From: SG8-30 sp964406445
GTDB taxonomy: Bacteria > Pseudomonadota > Gammaproteobacteria > Steroidobacterales > Steroidobacteraceae
Direction: 5' to 3'
Assembly (NCBI GenBank): GCA_964406445.1
Contig: CAYORU010000025.1
Coordinates: 1-47,006, forward strand
Length of the DNA stretch: 47,006 nt
Below the pieces are notes generated by a model, which saw nothing but the letters and a program-made list of their open reading frames with translations, was not told the origin of the DNA and ran no database searches. The translations under genes and the position numbers were made by a program. Below, one piece after another: positions 8,367 through 17,697 of this stretch; position 1 is the first letter of the stretch, and every line of letters begins with the position of its first letter.

Positions 8367-9675
8367 TCACCACCGGCGCTGGAAGCGCTGGCGGAGGATC
8401 ACGGCCGTGGCGTTCATGAGCAAGAGGAAGCCGAGCAGCACGATGATGGCGCCCGAGGTGCGCTCGAGGAAGGCGCGCTCGGGGCTGTCGGCCCACAGGT
8501 AGACCTGCACGGGCAGCACCGTCGCCGGGTCGCGGAAGCCGCCCGGGACGTCGACGATGAAGGCCACCATGCCGATCATCAGGAGCGGCGCCGACTCGCC
8601 CAGCGCGCGGGCCATGCCGATGATCGCGCCGGTCAGCATGCCGGGCATGGCGAGCGGCAGCACGTGGTGCGCCACGGTCTGCACCTCCGAGGCGCCCATG
8701 CCGAGCGCCGCCTCGCGGATCGACGGCGGCACGCCCTTCAGTGCCGCCCGGCTCGCGATGATGATCGTCGGGAGGGTCATCAGCGTCAGCACCAGGCCGC
8801 CGACCAGCGGCGCCGAGCGCGGCAGGCCGAACAGCTGGATGAACACCGCGAGACCGAGCAGGCCGAAGACGATCGAGGGCACGGCGGCGAGGTTGTTGAT
8901 GTTCACCTCGATGAAGTCCGTGATCCGGTTCTTGGGCGCGAACTCCTCGAGGTAGACGGCGGCGGCGACGCCGATCGGGAACGACAGCAGCAGCGTCACG
9001 ATCAGCGTCAGGAAGGAGCCGACCACGGCCCCCCACACGCCCGCCTGCTCCGGCTCGCGCGAGTCGCCGGTGCTGAAGAAGGTCCGGTTGAAGCGCTGCT
9101 CGAGCCGGCCGCCCGCGGCGAGCGCGTCGATCCATGCGAGCGACTGGTCGCTGACGCTGCGCAGGTCCTCGGGCACCTCGCGCGGGATCTTGCCCTTGAC
9201 CAGCTGGTCCACACGGTCGTCGGCGAGCAGCCACAGCGTCTCGCGCTTGCCGACCAAGCCGGGGTTTTCGAGAACCCGGTCGCGCAGGTCGAACTGGGCG
9301 CCGCTGCTGACCAGCCCGTAGAGCTCGCGCAGGCTGCTGCGGCCCTCGACCTCCGGGAAGCGCTCGCGCAGCGCGACCCGGATCGGCGCCTGGAAATCGG
9401 CGTAGCCGAGATCCTCGAGGGTGTACGGCATCGCGAGGCCGAGCTCGTCCGTCGAATAGTCGATCTCGAGCTGGACGTAGGTCTGCGTGAAGATCGACCA
9501 GCCCGTCGAGAGGATGCTCGTGAACAGCAGCCCGATGAAGGCGAGCCCGACCGCGATCGCCGCGACGCCGTAGGCGCGGAACCGCCGCTCCGCGCGGTAG
9601 CGGCGCCGCAGGCCCGCCTCGACAAGCCGGCGCGTGCGCTGCGCGCCGGTCTCGACCGCCGCCTCGGGGGTCAGG

Positions 9676-9683
<8 letters not shown>
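8367..9683 (-). CDS. pstA: Phosphate ABC transporter permease PstA (long form)
   Basis: Inner-membrane permease partner of PstC. At 438 residues it is far longer than E. coli PstA (296). An N-terminal membrane segment (about 36-58) is followed by a soluble stretch of about 160 residues before the canonical permease core, which begins near VWGAVVGSFLTLIVTLLLSF. The ABC-permease EAA loop is visible as REAALGMGASEVQTVAHHVL. Long PstA proteins with an N-terminal extra domain are common in some gammaproteobacteria. The start overlaps the pstC stop by 8 bp (ATGAGTGA), so translation is coupled. Confidence 0.93.
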
Positions 9684-11064
<1,381 letters not shown>

Positions 11065-11106
11065 CGGGACAGGCGTGCTCCGCGCTCTACGGCGGTTCGG
11101 GGGCCC

Positions 11107-11140
11107 TGTATACGTGGCGAATGTTACAGATTCGTTTCAC
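11107..11140 (-). promoter_or_regulatory. PhoB-type promoter of pstC-pstA-pstB-phoU
   Basis: On the minus strand: GTGAAAC-GAAT-CTGTAAC (11123-11140), two 7-bp half-sites with the 4-bp spacer of a Pho box, then exactly 10 bp to a -10 hexamer TATACA (11107-11112). This is the E. coli PhoB geometry, in which the box replaces the -35. The same layout occurs before pstS and phoB. Confidence 0.75.
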
Positions 11141-11192
11141 GCGCCGTCCGTACTGTACACAGGTGCTTGCCGATCAACGGGTTGGCGACGCC

Positions 11193-11221
11193 TTGTGAGG
11201 CGGGGCCCGGCCCTTTATAAA
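11193..11221 (+). promoter_or_regulatory. dapE promoter
   Basis: TTGTGA (11193-11198), a 17-bp spacer and TATAAA (11216-11221). Transcription would start near 11228, about 40 nt before the dapE ATG. It lies back to back with the pstC promoter in the divergent spacer. Confidence 0.6.
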
Positions 11222-11268
11222 GAGGCGCCCGCGCGACCCGCGCAGCCCCGAGCGCCCTCCCCAAGTCC

Positions 11269-12411
11269 ATGACCGATACCTTAGCACTCACCCAGGCGAT
11301 GATCGCCCGTCCTTCCGTGAGCCCGGCCGACGGCGGCTGCCAGGACCTCATGACCGGGCGGCTGCGGGCAGCGGGCTTCACCGTCGAGGACATGCCCTTC
11401 GGCGAGGTCCGCAACTTCTGGGCGACGCGCCGCGGCGGCGACGGGCCGGTGTTCTGCTTCGCCGGCCACACGGACGTGGTCCCGACCGGCCCGCGCGAAG
11501 AGTGGCGCACCGATCCCTTCGAGCCGGTCGTGCTGGACGGCTACCTGTACGGGCGTGGCGCGGCCGACATGAAGAGCGGGCTCGCCGCCATGGTCACCGC
11601 GGTGGAGGGCTTCGTCCGTCGCCACCCGCAGCACGCCGGGACGATCGCCTTCCTCGTCACGAGCGACGAGGAAGGGCCTTCCGTGGACGGCACCGTCAGG
11701 GTCGTCGAGGCGCTCAGGGCGCGCGGACAGCGCATCGACTACTGCCTCGTGGGCGAGCCGTCGAGCGGCGAGACCTTCGGCGACACCGTCAAGATCGGCC
11801 GGCGCGGCTCGCTGTCCGCCTGGCTCACGGTGCACGGCGTGCAGGGCCACGTCGCCTACCCCCAGCTCGCCGAGAATCCCGTCCACCGCCTCGCGCCCGC
11901 CCTGCTCGACCTCGTCCGCCACGAGTGGGACCGCGGCAACGCCCACTTCGAGCCGACCTCTTTCCAGGTCTCGAACCTGAGCGCCGGCACCGGCGCGCCG
12001 AACGTGATCCCCGGGGAGCTGAAGCTGCGCTTCAACATCCGCTGGTCGCCGGAGCAGACGCTCGAGGGGCTCAAGCGCACGGTGCTCAGGATCCTCGAGC
12101 GACACGGCCTGCGCTACAGCATCGAGTGGAAGCTCTCGGGCCTGCCCTTCTACACGCCCCCCGGCGCGCTCTCGACGGCGGTCGAGCGCGCGGTGCGCGA
12201 GGTGACCGGCCTGACGCCGGCGCTGACCACCGGCGGCGGCACCTCCGACGGGCGCTTCATCGCGCCCATGGGCGCGCAGGTGGTCGAGCTCGGCGTCGTG
12301 AACCGCACGATCCACAAGGTGAACGAGTGCGTGCGGGTGGAGGATATCGAGAAGCTTCGGGCCGCCTATGAGCGGGTGCTGGAACTGGTGCTGGGAGAAA
12401 GTGATCGGTGA
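11269..12411 (+). CDS. dapE: Succinyl-diaminopimelate desuccinylase
   Basis: Zinc-dependent M20 hydrolase that releases LL-diaminopimelate from its succinyl derivative, completing the succinylase branch served by DapC and DapD nearby. The 380-residue product shows all metal and catalytic residues: His67 and Asp69 (FAGHTDVVPTGP), Asp100 (GAADMKSG), Glu134-Glu135 (TSDEEGP), Glu163 (GEPSS) and His349 (NRTIHKVNE). ATG 11269 follows a plausible sigma-70 promoter. It stands alone on the plus strand between two minus-strand phosphate genes. The last residues (SDR) and the stop TGA at 12409-12411 are encoded by the first GTGATCG heptamers of a repeat element. Confidence 0.96.
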   Translation: MTDTLALTQAMIARPSVSPADGGCQDLMTGRLRAAGFTVEDMPFGEVRNFWATRRGGDGPVFCFAGHTDVVPTGPREEWRTDPFEPVVLDGYLYGRGAADMKSGLAAMVTAVEGFVRRHPQHAGTIAFLVTSDEEGPSVDGTVRVVEALRARGQRIDYCLVGEPSSGETFGDTVKIGRRGSLSAWLTVHGVQGHVAYPQLAENPVHRLAPALLDLVRHEWDRGNAHFEPTSFQVSNLSAGTGAPNVIPGELKLRFNIRWSPEQTLEGLKRTVLRILERHGLRYSIEWKLSGLPFYTPPGALSTAVERAVREVTGLTPALTTGGGTSDGRFIAPMGAQVVELGVVNRTIHKVNECVRVEDIEKLRAAYERVLELVLGESDR

Positions 12412-12486
12412 TCGGTGACCGGCCAGAACCCGCGACGACAGGCACAGCCCAGTTTGGCCGATCACCGATCACCGGTCACCGGTCAC
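12401..12486. repeat. Heptamer palindromic element, copy 3
   Basis: Left arm of three GTGAYCG heptamers (12401-12421), a 39-bp core (12421-12459) from GGCCAGAACCCGCGACGA to GTTTGGCC, and a right arm of CGRTCAC heptamers (12460-12486). A degenerate tail (CCGTCTCACGACTGG) follows. It separates the convergent genes dapE and dsbB, contributes the dapE stop, and its degenerate tail contains the dsbB stop at 12496-12498. Confidence 0.85.
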
Positions 12487-12495
12487 TGTTCCGTC

Positions 12496-12990
12496 TCACG
12501 ACTGGCGTCGTGCCCAGTTCGCCCACACCCCCCACGCTCCGGCGCCCACCGCGAACAGCAACACCCACGCCGGCATCGACAGGCCGAGGAAGGTCCAGTC
12601 CACCTCGGCGCACTCGCCGCCGGCCTGGAACACCTTGATGACGACCTGCATGACCGGCATCACGTCGAGCATGAAGGCGAGGTCCGCGCCGCAGCCGGGC
12701 ACCGAGCCGGGCGGCTGCATCTGGATCCAGACGTGGCGGCCGGCCGTCGCCGCGGTGGCGAGCGCCGCCAGCGCGACGAGCGCCGCGTAGGCCTTGCGGG
12801 CCGCGCCGGCGGGATCGTGCAGCGCGGCGGCGAGGAAGACGAGCCCGAGCGCCGCGACCGTGACCCGCTGGAAGATGCACAGGTGGCAGGGCGCGAAGCC
12901 GAGCCCGTACTGGGAATAGAGCGCGAAGGCGAGCGCCGCCGCGCAGGCGGCGAAGCCCAGCAGGTTGGCCTGCCGGCGGGTCGGGCTCAA
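12496..12990 (-). CDS. dsbB: Disulfide bond formation protein DsbB
   Basis: Inner-membrane quinone-linked oxidase that recycles DsbA in the periplasm. Starting at TTG 12990, the 164-residue product has four hydrophobic segments and both redox pairs: CHLC (residues 35-38) in the first periplasmic loop, and the separated pair in PGCGADL and GGECAEVDW in the second. No ATG or GTG is available at the right place. The TTG overlaps the stop of the preceding phoU as TTGA, and GGAGGGG from the end of phoU acts as ribosome site. Cotranscription with a phosphate regulator is unusual; dsbB is normally unlinked. Confidence 0.88.
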   Translation of the reverse strand: MSPTRRQANLLGFAACAAALAFALYSQYGLGFAPCHLCIFQRVTVAALGLVFLAAALHDPAGAARKAYAALVALAALATAATAGRHVWIQMQPPGSVPGCGADLAFMLDVMPVMQVVIKVFQAGGECAEVDWTFLGLSMPAWVLLFAVGAGAWGVWANWARRQS

Positions 12991-13715
12991 CCAGTCCCCT
13001 CCAGCGGGCGCAGCTGCGTCGCGGCGTCCTCGGGGGAGAGGTGGCGGATGTCCTTGCCGTGCACCATGTACACGATGTACTCGCAGATGTTCTTGGCGTG
13101 GTCGCCGATGCGCTCGAGCGCGCGCACCACCCACATGGTCTCGAGCGCGCGGCGGATGCTGCGCGGGTCCTCCATCATGTAGGTGATGTTCTGCCGCTGG
13201 ATGGCCTCGTATTCCTCGTCCACGACCCGGTCGCGGCGCGCGATCTCGAGCGCCTCCGTCGCGTCGAGCCGGGCGAAGGCGTGCAGCGAGTCGTGGACCA
13301 TCTCGGTGACCAGGCGCGACAGGTGGCGCACCTCGCGGTAGCGGTCCGTGGGCGGCTCCACCGCGGCGAGGCGCGAGGCGATCATCGCGATCTTCTCCGC
13401 CTCGTCGCCGATGCGCTCGAGGTCGGTGATGGTCTTGATGATCGCGACGATCACCCGCAGGTCCGAGGCCGTCGGCTGGCGGGTCGCGAGGATCCGGCCG
13501 CACTCCTCGTCGATGCCGACCTCCATCTGGTTGACCTTGTGGTCGCCGTGCGCGACTTCCTCGCCGAGGCGGCTGTCGCCGTCGACCAGCGCCATCACCG
13601 CCTGCTCGAGCTGCTGCTCGACGAAGCCGCCCATCTGCAGGACCTTGGTGCGCACGCGCTCGAGGTCCTCGTTGAACTTGCGCGAGATGTGATGGCCGAG
13701 GTCAGCGGGTTCCAT
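12987..13715 (-). CDS. phoU: PhoU family protein (second copy)
   Basis: A second PhoU of 242 residues, closer in length to E. coli PhoU (241) than the pst-linked copy. Both repeats carry the signatures DLERIGDEAEKIAMIA and LERIGDHAKNICEYIVYMVH. The N-terminus (HHISRKFNEDLERVRTKVLQ) is also PhoU-like. ATG 13715 is preceded by AGGTGA. It has its own promoter just after the porin terminator and is coupled to dsbB by a TTGA overlap. Which of the two PhoU proteins contacts PhoR cannot be told from sequence; one may serve another transporter or metal homeostasis. Confidence 0.93.
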   Translation of the reverse strand: MEPADLGHHISRKFNEDLERVRTKVLQMGGFVEQQLEQAVMALVDGDSRLGEEVAHGDHKVNQMEVGIDEECGRILATRQPTASDLRVIVAIIKTITDLERIGDEAEKIAMIASRLAAVEPPTDRYREVRHLSRLVTEMVHDSLHAFARLDATEALEIARRDRVVDEEYEAIQRQNITYMMEDPRSIRRALETMWVVRALERIGDHAKNICEYIVYMVHGKDIRHLSPEDAATQLRPLEGTG

Positions 13716-13753
13716 GTTTCACCTGTCCGCGAGGGGTGTGCGGGGCCGGATCG

Positions 13754-13781
13754 ATCATACCCCATCGGACCCCCTGAAAAA
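13754..13781 (-). promoter_or_regulatory. Possible phoU-dsbB promoter
   Basis: Minus-strand -10 TATGAT (13754-13759) with a weak -35 (TTTTTC, 13776-13781, 16-bp spacer). It would start transcription about 30 nt before the second phoU, immediately beyond the porin terminator. The -10 is good and the -35 poor. No Pho box is visible here. Confidence 0.35.
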
Positions 13782-13811
13782 TCAGACCCCGGCGGCAGTT
13801 TGCCGCCGGGG
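13776..13811 (-). terminator. Rho-independent terminator of pstS-porin
   Basis: On the minus strand an 11-bp perfect stem (CCCCGGCGGCA at 13787-13797 paired with 13801-13811) with a 3-nt loop is followed by TCTGATTTTT. It begins 29 bp after the porin stop. The flanking GGGGTCTGA...TCAGGGGGTC also resembles dispersed REP-like repeats seen in gammaproteobacteria, so it may have been recruited from one. Confidence 0.75.
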
Positions 13812-13839
13812 CCCGGTGTCGCGCGCCGCCGGCCGGCGC

Positions 13840-15150
13840 TCAGAACTTGAAGTTGAAGTCGAGCTGCAGGCGCTCGTAGTCGAGCTCGCCGGCGGTGTCG
13901 TAGGCGCGATCGTTGTCGAACCAGGTGAGGTTGAGCGCGACGTTCTTGACCGGCGCCCAGCCGCCCTTCACCTGGAGGCCCTTGCCCTGGGTCGCGCCAC
14001 CGGCGAAGTTCGAGTCGAGCAGCCCGCCCCACTGCGCGTCCTGCTCCACGTCCTGGTAGAGCAGCGCGATTTCCCAGGTGCCCGGGTCGCTCGCCTTGCC
14101 GAGCTTCACCCCGAGGTTGAAGCCCGTGTTGAGGTCGCTCGGGTCCGTGTTCTCGATGTAGTCGCCCCACAGCTGCAGCGGCAGCGTTCCGACCAGCGTG
14201 TTGCACTCGGCGCTCAGGCCGAGGATGTTGTAGTCGTAGACGTAGCAGCGCGTGGTCCCGACGCTGCCGCGGTTGCAGCTGCCGGCGCGGTTCTCGGTGG
14301 TGTTGCCGGCCGGGAAATCGGCGAACGACAGCGTGCTGTCCTGCACCGCGCCATAGTCGTGGTAGCTCGCCGCGAGCGTCAGGCCGAAGCCGGTCGCCCA
14401 GCCGACCTGCGCGCCGAACAGGTTCGCGTCGGCGCCCGAGGACACCTCCGAGAGCCACAGGCCCCAGGCGCTCGCGAACGGGCCGCTCTTGCCGCCCCAG
14501 CGGACGGACACGCCCTCGGGGTTGACGTCGCCGTCATAGACCATGCTGCCGCCCGGCTTGAACCAGGGCTGCTTCTGCTTGCCGGCAGTCACGACGGTGT
14601 CGTCGAGCGCCTTCCAGTCCACGTAGGCGAGGTCGAGGCGCACGCTCTTGCGCTGGCTGGAGTCGGTGAGCGTGGCGTTGGTCGAGCGCGGGTCCGCGTC
14701 GTCGCCGGTGGCGAGCTGGAAGCCTGCGGCGAGGGTGTCGCTCACCTTCGCGTCCATGCCGAGTCGGGCGCGGACGCGGTGGCGGGTGCGCTCGGCCGAG
14801 TTCTCCTGGTCGATCATCTCGTGCCGGTAGCGGATGTCGCCCTTCCACTTGATCTTCCCGGACCAGTCCGACGACCGGTCGAAGGCGGCCGCCTGCGCGA
14901 GGCGGTCCGTCTGCGCCTCGTTGGTCGCCTCGACGTCGTCGAGGCGCGTCTCCAGCGCCTCGATCCTCGCGGCCGGCGCGGCGCCACTGGCCAGCGCCTG
15001 GTTGCGGGCCTCGAGCTGCTCGACGCGCTGCAGGAGCGCCTGAACCTGCTGCCGGAGATCGGCCACTTCCTGCTCGCTGACGGCCGCCTGCGAGCCGAGC
15101 GAGACCGACGCGAGGAGCATGGCGGCTCCCGCGGTCTTGATTGGGTGCAT
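13840..15150 (-). CDS. Putative outer-membrane porin (Porin_5-like)
   Basis: Secreted beta-barrel protein of 436 residues. A signal peptide (about 1-22, ending in SQA) is followed by a coiled-coil segment (about 24-90, heptad-rich LRQQVQALLQRVEQLEARN). A barrel of alternating strands then ends in FNFKF with the terminal Phe used by the BAM machinery. Barrel segments such as IKWKGDIRYRHEMIDQENS and VRARLGMDAKV match the putative-porin family. It lies 69 bp downstream of pstS behind a 30-bp palindrome and ends in a terminator. A role in phosphate passage across the outer membrane is inferred from this position; substrate cannot be read from sequence. Confidence 0.8.
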   Translation of the reverse strand: MHPIKTAGAAMLLASVSLGSQAAVSEQEVADLRQQVQALLQRVEQLEARNQALASGAAPAARIEALETRLDDVEATNEAQTDRLAQAAAFDRSSDWSGKIKWKGDIRYRHEMIDQENSAERTRHRVRARLGMDAKVSDTLAAGFQLATGDDADPRSTNATLTDSSQRKSVRLDLAYVDWKALDDTVVTAGKQKQPWFKPGGSMVYDGDVNPEGVSVRWGGKSGPFASAWGLWLSEVSSGADANLFGAQVGWATGFGLTLAASYHDYGAVQDSTLSFADFPAGNTTENRAGSCNRGSVGTTRCYVYDYNILGLSAECNTLVGTLPLQLWGDYIENTDPSDLNTGFNLGVKLGKASDPGTWEIALLYQDVEQDAQWGGLLDSNFAGGATQGKGLQVKGGWAPVKNVALNLTWFDNDRAYDTAGELDYERLQLDFNFKF

Positions 15151-15183
15151 TGGGTTTACCTGCCTGGTTGTGTTTTGTCGTGG

Positions 15184-15213
15184 CCCGGGTCCGGGCGCGC
15201 GCCCGGACCCGGG
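15184..15213. repeat. Perfect 30-bp palindrome between pstS and porin
   Basis: CCCGGGTCCGGGCGC followed directly by its exact reverse complement. There is no T-run on the minus-strand side, so it is not a classic terminator. A hairpin here could protect the 3' end of pstS mRNA and give more pstS than porin. Confidence 0.7.
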
Positions 15214-15219
15214 ACCGTC

Positions 15220-16266
15220 CTACATCTTCAGCGTCACCATCGCGCCGGCGTCCTTGCGGACCTTGGCGCGATCGGCCTTCGGCAGCGGGATCAGGCCCTT
15301 GTCGGCGAGGTAGCCCTCGTCGCCCATGGCCTTCTCGCTGGTGAACTCGTTCACGAACTCCTGGATGCCGGGGATCACGCCGGCGTGCGCCTTCTTGACG
15401 TACATGTACATCGAGCGCGACACCGGGTAGGAGCCGTCGGCGATGTTCTCGAAGGTCGGGTTCTTGCCCTCGATCACCGAGCCGTGCAGCTTGTTGAGGT
15501 TCTCCTCGAGGAAGCTGAAGCCGAAGATGCCGAGCGCCCGCGGGTTGGCCTCGAGCTTCTGGACGATCAGGTTGTCGTTCTCGCCGGCCTCGACGTAGGC
15601 GCCGTCCTCGCGGACCTGCGTGCAGACCCGCTTGAAGCGCTTCTCGTCGACTTCCTTGAGCTCCTTCAGCCAGGAGAAGCCCTCGCAGCCCTTCTCCATC
15701 ACGAGCTCGGCGAAGGCGTCGCGCGTGCCCGAGGTCGGGGGCGGGCCGAGCACCTCGATCTTCGTGTCGGGCAGCTTCGGGTTGATCTGCTTCCAGCTCT
15801 TGTAGGGGTTGTCGATCAGCTTGGTCGGCGCGGCGGGATCCGGCACCTGCTTCGCAAGCGCCATGTAGATCTCCTTGCGGGTCAGCTGGTAGGTCGGCGA
15901 GGCCTTGGCGTTGGCCAGCACGATGCCGTCGAAGCCGATCTTGACCTCGACGATCTCCTTCACGCCGTTCTTCTGGCACTCGTCGTATTCGGACTTCTTG
16001 ATCCGCCGCGAGGCGTTTGCGACGTCGGTCGTCTGCGGGCCGATGCCCTGGCAGAAGAGCTTCAGGCCGCCGCCGGTGCCGACGCTCTCGACCTTCGGCG
16101 TCTTGAACTTGCTGCCGCGGCCGAACTGCTCGGCGACGGCCGAGGAGAACGGAAACACCGTCGAGGAACCGGCGATGTTGATGAAGTCGCGGGCCGTCTG
16201 GGCGTGGGCGGCGCCCGCCAGGGCGACGCCGGCAACCGCGGCCGCGATGAGGGACTTTCTGATCAC
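15220..16266 (-). CDS. pstS: Phosphate-binding periplasmic protein PstS
   Basis: Periplasmic receptor that hands phosphate to PstC-PstA. The mature protein begins after a signal peptide ending AHA-Q at residue 22. Phosphate-contact motifs are visible: IAGSSTVFPFSSAVAEQFG after cleavage, SVGTGGGLKLFCQG and PPTSGTRDAFAEL. Length is 348 residues. GTG 16266 is chosen because GGAGG lies 6 nt upstream and it gives a clean signal peptide (MIRKSLIAAAVAGVALAGAA); the longer frame to 16344 would overlap the promoter. A Pho-box promoter precedes it. It is separated from pstCAB by about 4 kb and is followed by a porin. Confidence 0.93.
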   Translation of the reverse strand: MIRKSLIAAAVAGVALAGAAHAQTARDFINIAGSSTVFPFSSAVAEQFGRGSKFKTPKVESVGTGGGLKLFCQGIGPQTTDVANASRRIKKSEYDECQKNGVKEIVEVKIGFDGIVLANAKASPTYQLTRKEIYMALAKQVPDPAAPTKLIDNPYKSWKQINPKLPDTKIEVLGPPPTSGTRDAFAELVMEKGCEGFSWLKELKEVDEKRFKRVCTQVREDGAYVEAGENDNLIVQKLEANPRALGIFGFSFLEENLNKLHGSVIEGKNPTFENIADGSYPVSRSMYMYVKKAHAGVIPGIQEFVNEFTSEKAMGDEGYLADKGLIPLPKADRAKVRKDAGAMVTLKM

Positions 16267-16361
16267 GATGGCCTCCAGGCTCGTTGCAATCCAGGGTCTC
16301 GAGCTGCCCAGGGGCCGGGCGTCCAGTACGGTCGCCCCAGCCACCCGTCAGCCTGGCGCGG

Positions 16362-16395
16362 AGGTTACGCCTCGTTTGTTACAGGAATGCGTCAG
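16362..16395 (-). promoter_or_regulatory. PhoB-type promoter of pstS-porin
   Basis: On the minus strand: CTGACGC-ATTC-CTGTAAC (16378-16395), then exactly 10 bp to TAACCT (16362-16367) as a weak -10. This is the same geometry as the pstC and phoB promoters. The leader to the GTG at 16266 would be about 90 nt. Confidence 0.7.
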
Positions 16396-16695
16396 CGCGG
16401 CGCACCGGCAAAGCTAAGGAAATCATAAGGATGATTGAGCGATGCCCCACGGGTAGAAGCACCAGGCGGGCTTCGTTACAGTTCCGTGGAGGTGGAATCC
16501 ACGGATGGCGGCCCGTGCGGACCGGGCAAAACGGCCCGGGACGCGGCCGGCGCCTGCCGGCCGCATCCCACGCGGACAAACGACATGGAGATCCGCGCCG
16601 GGCCTTAAACCCTTGATTGCAGACCGGCCCCCGCAAGGTCCGGTCCTCGGGGCACGGCTGTTCGAGTCCGCCGGGCCGGCCGAGTTCCTTCGAAT
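16396..16695. other. Intergenic region with hairpins, no gene seen
   Basis: Space between the glycosyltransferase stop and the pstS promoter. It holds an 8-bp inverted repeat TCCGTGGA/TCCACGGA (16482-16504), and a 9-bp perfect stem GCGGCCGGC/GCCGGCCGC (16543-16564) which on the minus strand is followed by a short T4 and may terminate the glycosyltransferase transcript. A lone CTGTAAC half-site (16475-16481, minus) could be a distal Pho half-box. No credible coding frame. Confidence 0.5.
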
Positions 16696-17697
16696 TCACC
16701 CCCGCACCGGCGCGAGGTGGCCCTCGAACTGCCGGGTCGCCGCGTCCCAGGTGAACCGCCGCGCCTGCGCCACGCAGGCCGCGGGGTCGATGTGGAGCGC
16801 CGCGAGCGCCGCCTTGCGCAGGTCGGCATCGAGCACGCCGGTCACCCCCTGCTCGACGACGTCGAGCGGTCCGGTGACCGGGAAGGCCGCCACCGGCACG
16901 CCGCAGGCCATGGCCTCGAGCATCACGAGCCCGAAGGTGTCGGTGAGGCTCGGGAACACGAACACGTCCGCGGCGGCCAGCGTGGCGGCGAGCGCCTCGC
17001 CGTAGCGGTAGCCGGTGAACACGGCGGCCGGATGGCGCCGGCGCATCTCCTCGAGCGCGGGGCCGCCGCCGACCACGAGCTTCGTGCCCGGCAGGTCGAG
17101 CGTGAGGAAGGCCTCGACGTTCTTCTCGACCGCGACCCGTCCGACGTAGGCGAACACCGGGCGCGGCAGGTCGAGCGTGGACTTGTCGCGCGGGTGGAAC
17201 AGCGTCGTGTCCACGCCGCGCGTCCACTGCACGAGGTTGGCGAAGCCGCGCGCCGCGAGCTCGTCGCGCACGTGCGGCGTGTTGACCATCACCCGCGCCG
17301 CCGCCGAGTGGAACCATCGCAGCGCACGGTAGGACCAGCCGACCGGCAGCGGCAGCCGCGCGCGCAGGTACTGCGGGAACTGGGTGTGGTAGGAGGTGGT
17401 GAAGCGCCAGCCCCGCCGCCGCAGCCGACGCCGCGCCGCGAGCCCCAGCGGCCCCTCGGTCGCGACGTGCACCGCGTCCGGGGCGAACTCGTCCAGGAAC
17501 GCGTCGATGCCGCCGCCCGGGAACAGCGACAGCCGGATCTCCGGGTAGGTCGGACAGGGCATCGAGCGGAATGCGTCCGGCCCGAGCACCCGGGCACGGT
17601 GGCCGAAGGACTCGAGGCAGGCGGCGGTGCGGGCGAGCGTGGTGACCACGCCGTTCGTCTGCGGGCGCCAGGCGTCGCTGATGATGGCGACGTTCAA
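16696..17697 (-). CDS. GT4 glycosyltransferase, Agt-like (glycolipid synthesis under phosphate limitation)
   Basis: Retaining GT-B glycosyltransferase of 333 residues. The N-terminus ISDAWRPQTNGVVTTLARTA is typical of the lipid and mannosyl GT4 group. The C-terminal donor site reads FPSLTDTFGLVMLEAMACGV, where the first Glu of the usual E-x7-E motif is Asp. TTG 17697 is the only start that keeps the N-terminal strand intact; it overlaps the preceding metallophosphoesterase stop as TTGA. The pairing with that gene matches the known PlcP-Agt operon, in which Agt adds glucose or glucuronate to diacylglycerol freed by PlcP. The sugar donor and the lipid acceptor are inferred. A general GT4 mannosyltransferase is the alternative. 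Confidence 0.78.
   Translation of the reverse strand: MNVAIISDAWRPQTNGVVTTLARTAACLESFGHRARVLGPDAFRSMPCPTYPEIRLSLFPGGGIDAFLDEFAPDAVHVATEGPLGLAARRRLRRRGWRFTTSYHTQFPQYLRARLPLPVGWSYRALRWFHSAAARVMVNTPHVRDELAARGFANLVQWTRGVDTTLFHPRDKSTLDLPRPVFAYVGRVAVEKNVEAFLTLDLPGTKLVVGGGPALEEMRRRHPAAVFTGYRYGEALAATLAAADVFVFPSLTDTFGLVMLEAMACGVPVAAFPVTGPLDVVEQGVTGVLDADLRKAALAALHIDPAACVAQARRFTWDAATRQFEGHLAPVRG

Noticed and set aside
13774..13811. REP-like repeat (GGGGTCTGA...TCAGGGGGTC) rather than a terminator
   Set aside because: The 11-bp stem directly followed by a T-run just after the porin stop is best read as a terminator; only one copy occurs in the window.
16624..16679. tRNA-like segment with a GTTCGAGTCC string between CCGGCCC and GGGCCGG arms
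   Set aside because: Only 56 nt lie between the arms, too short for a tRNA. The T-arm has a mismatch, and no D or anticodon arm can be placed.
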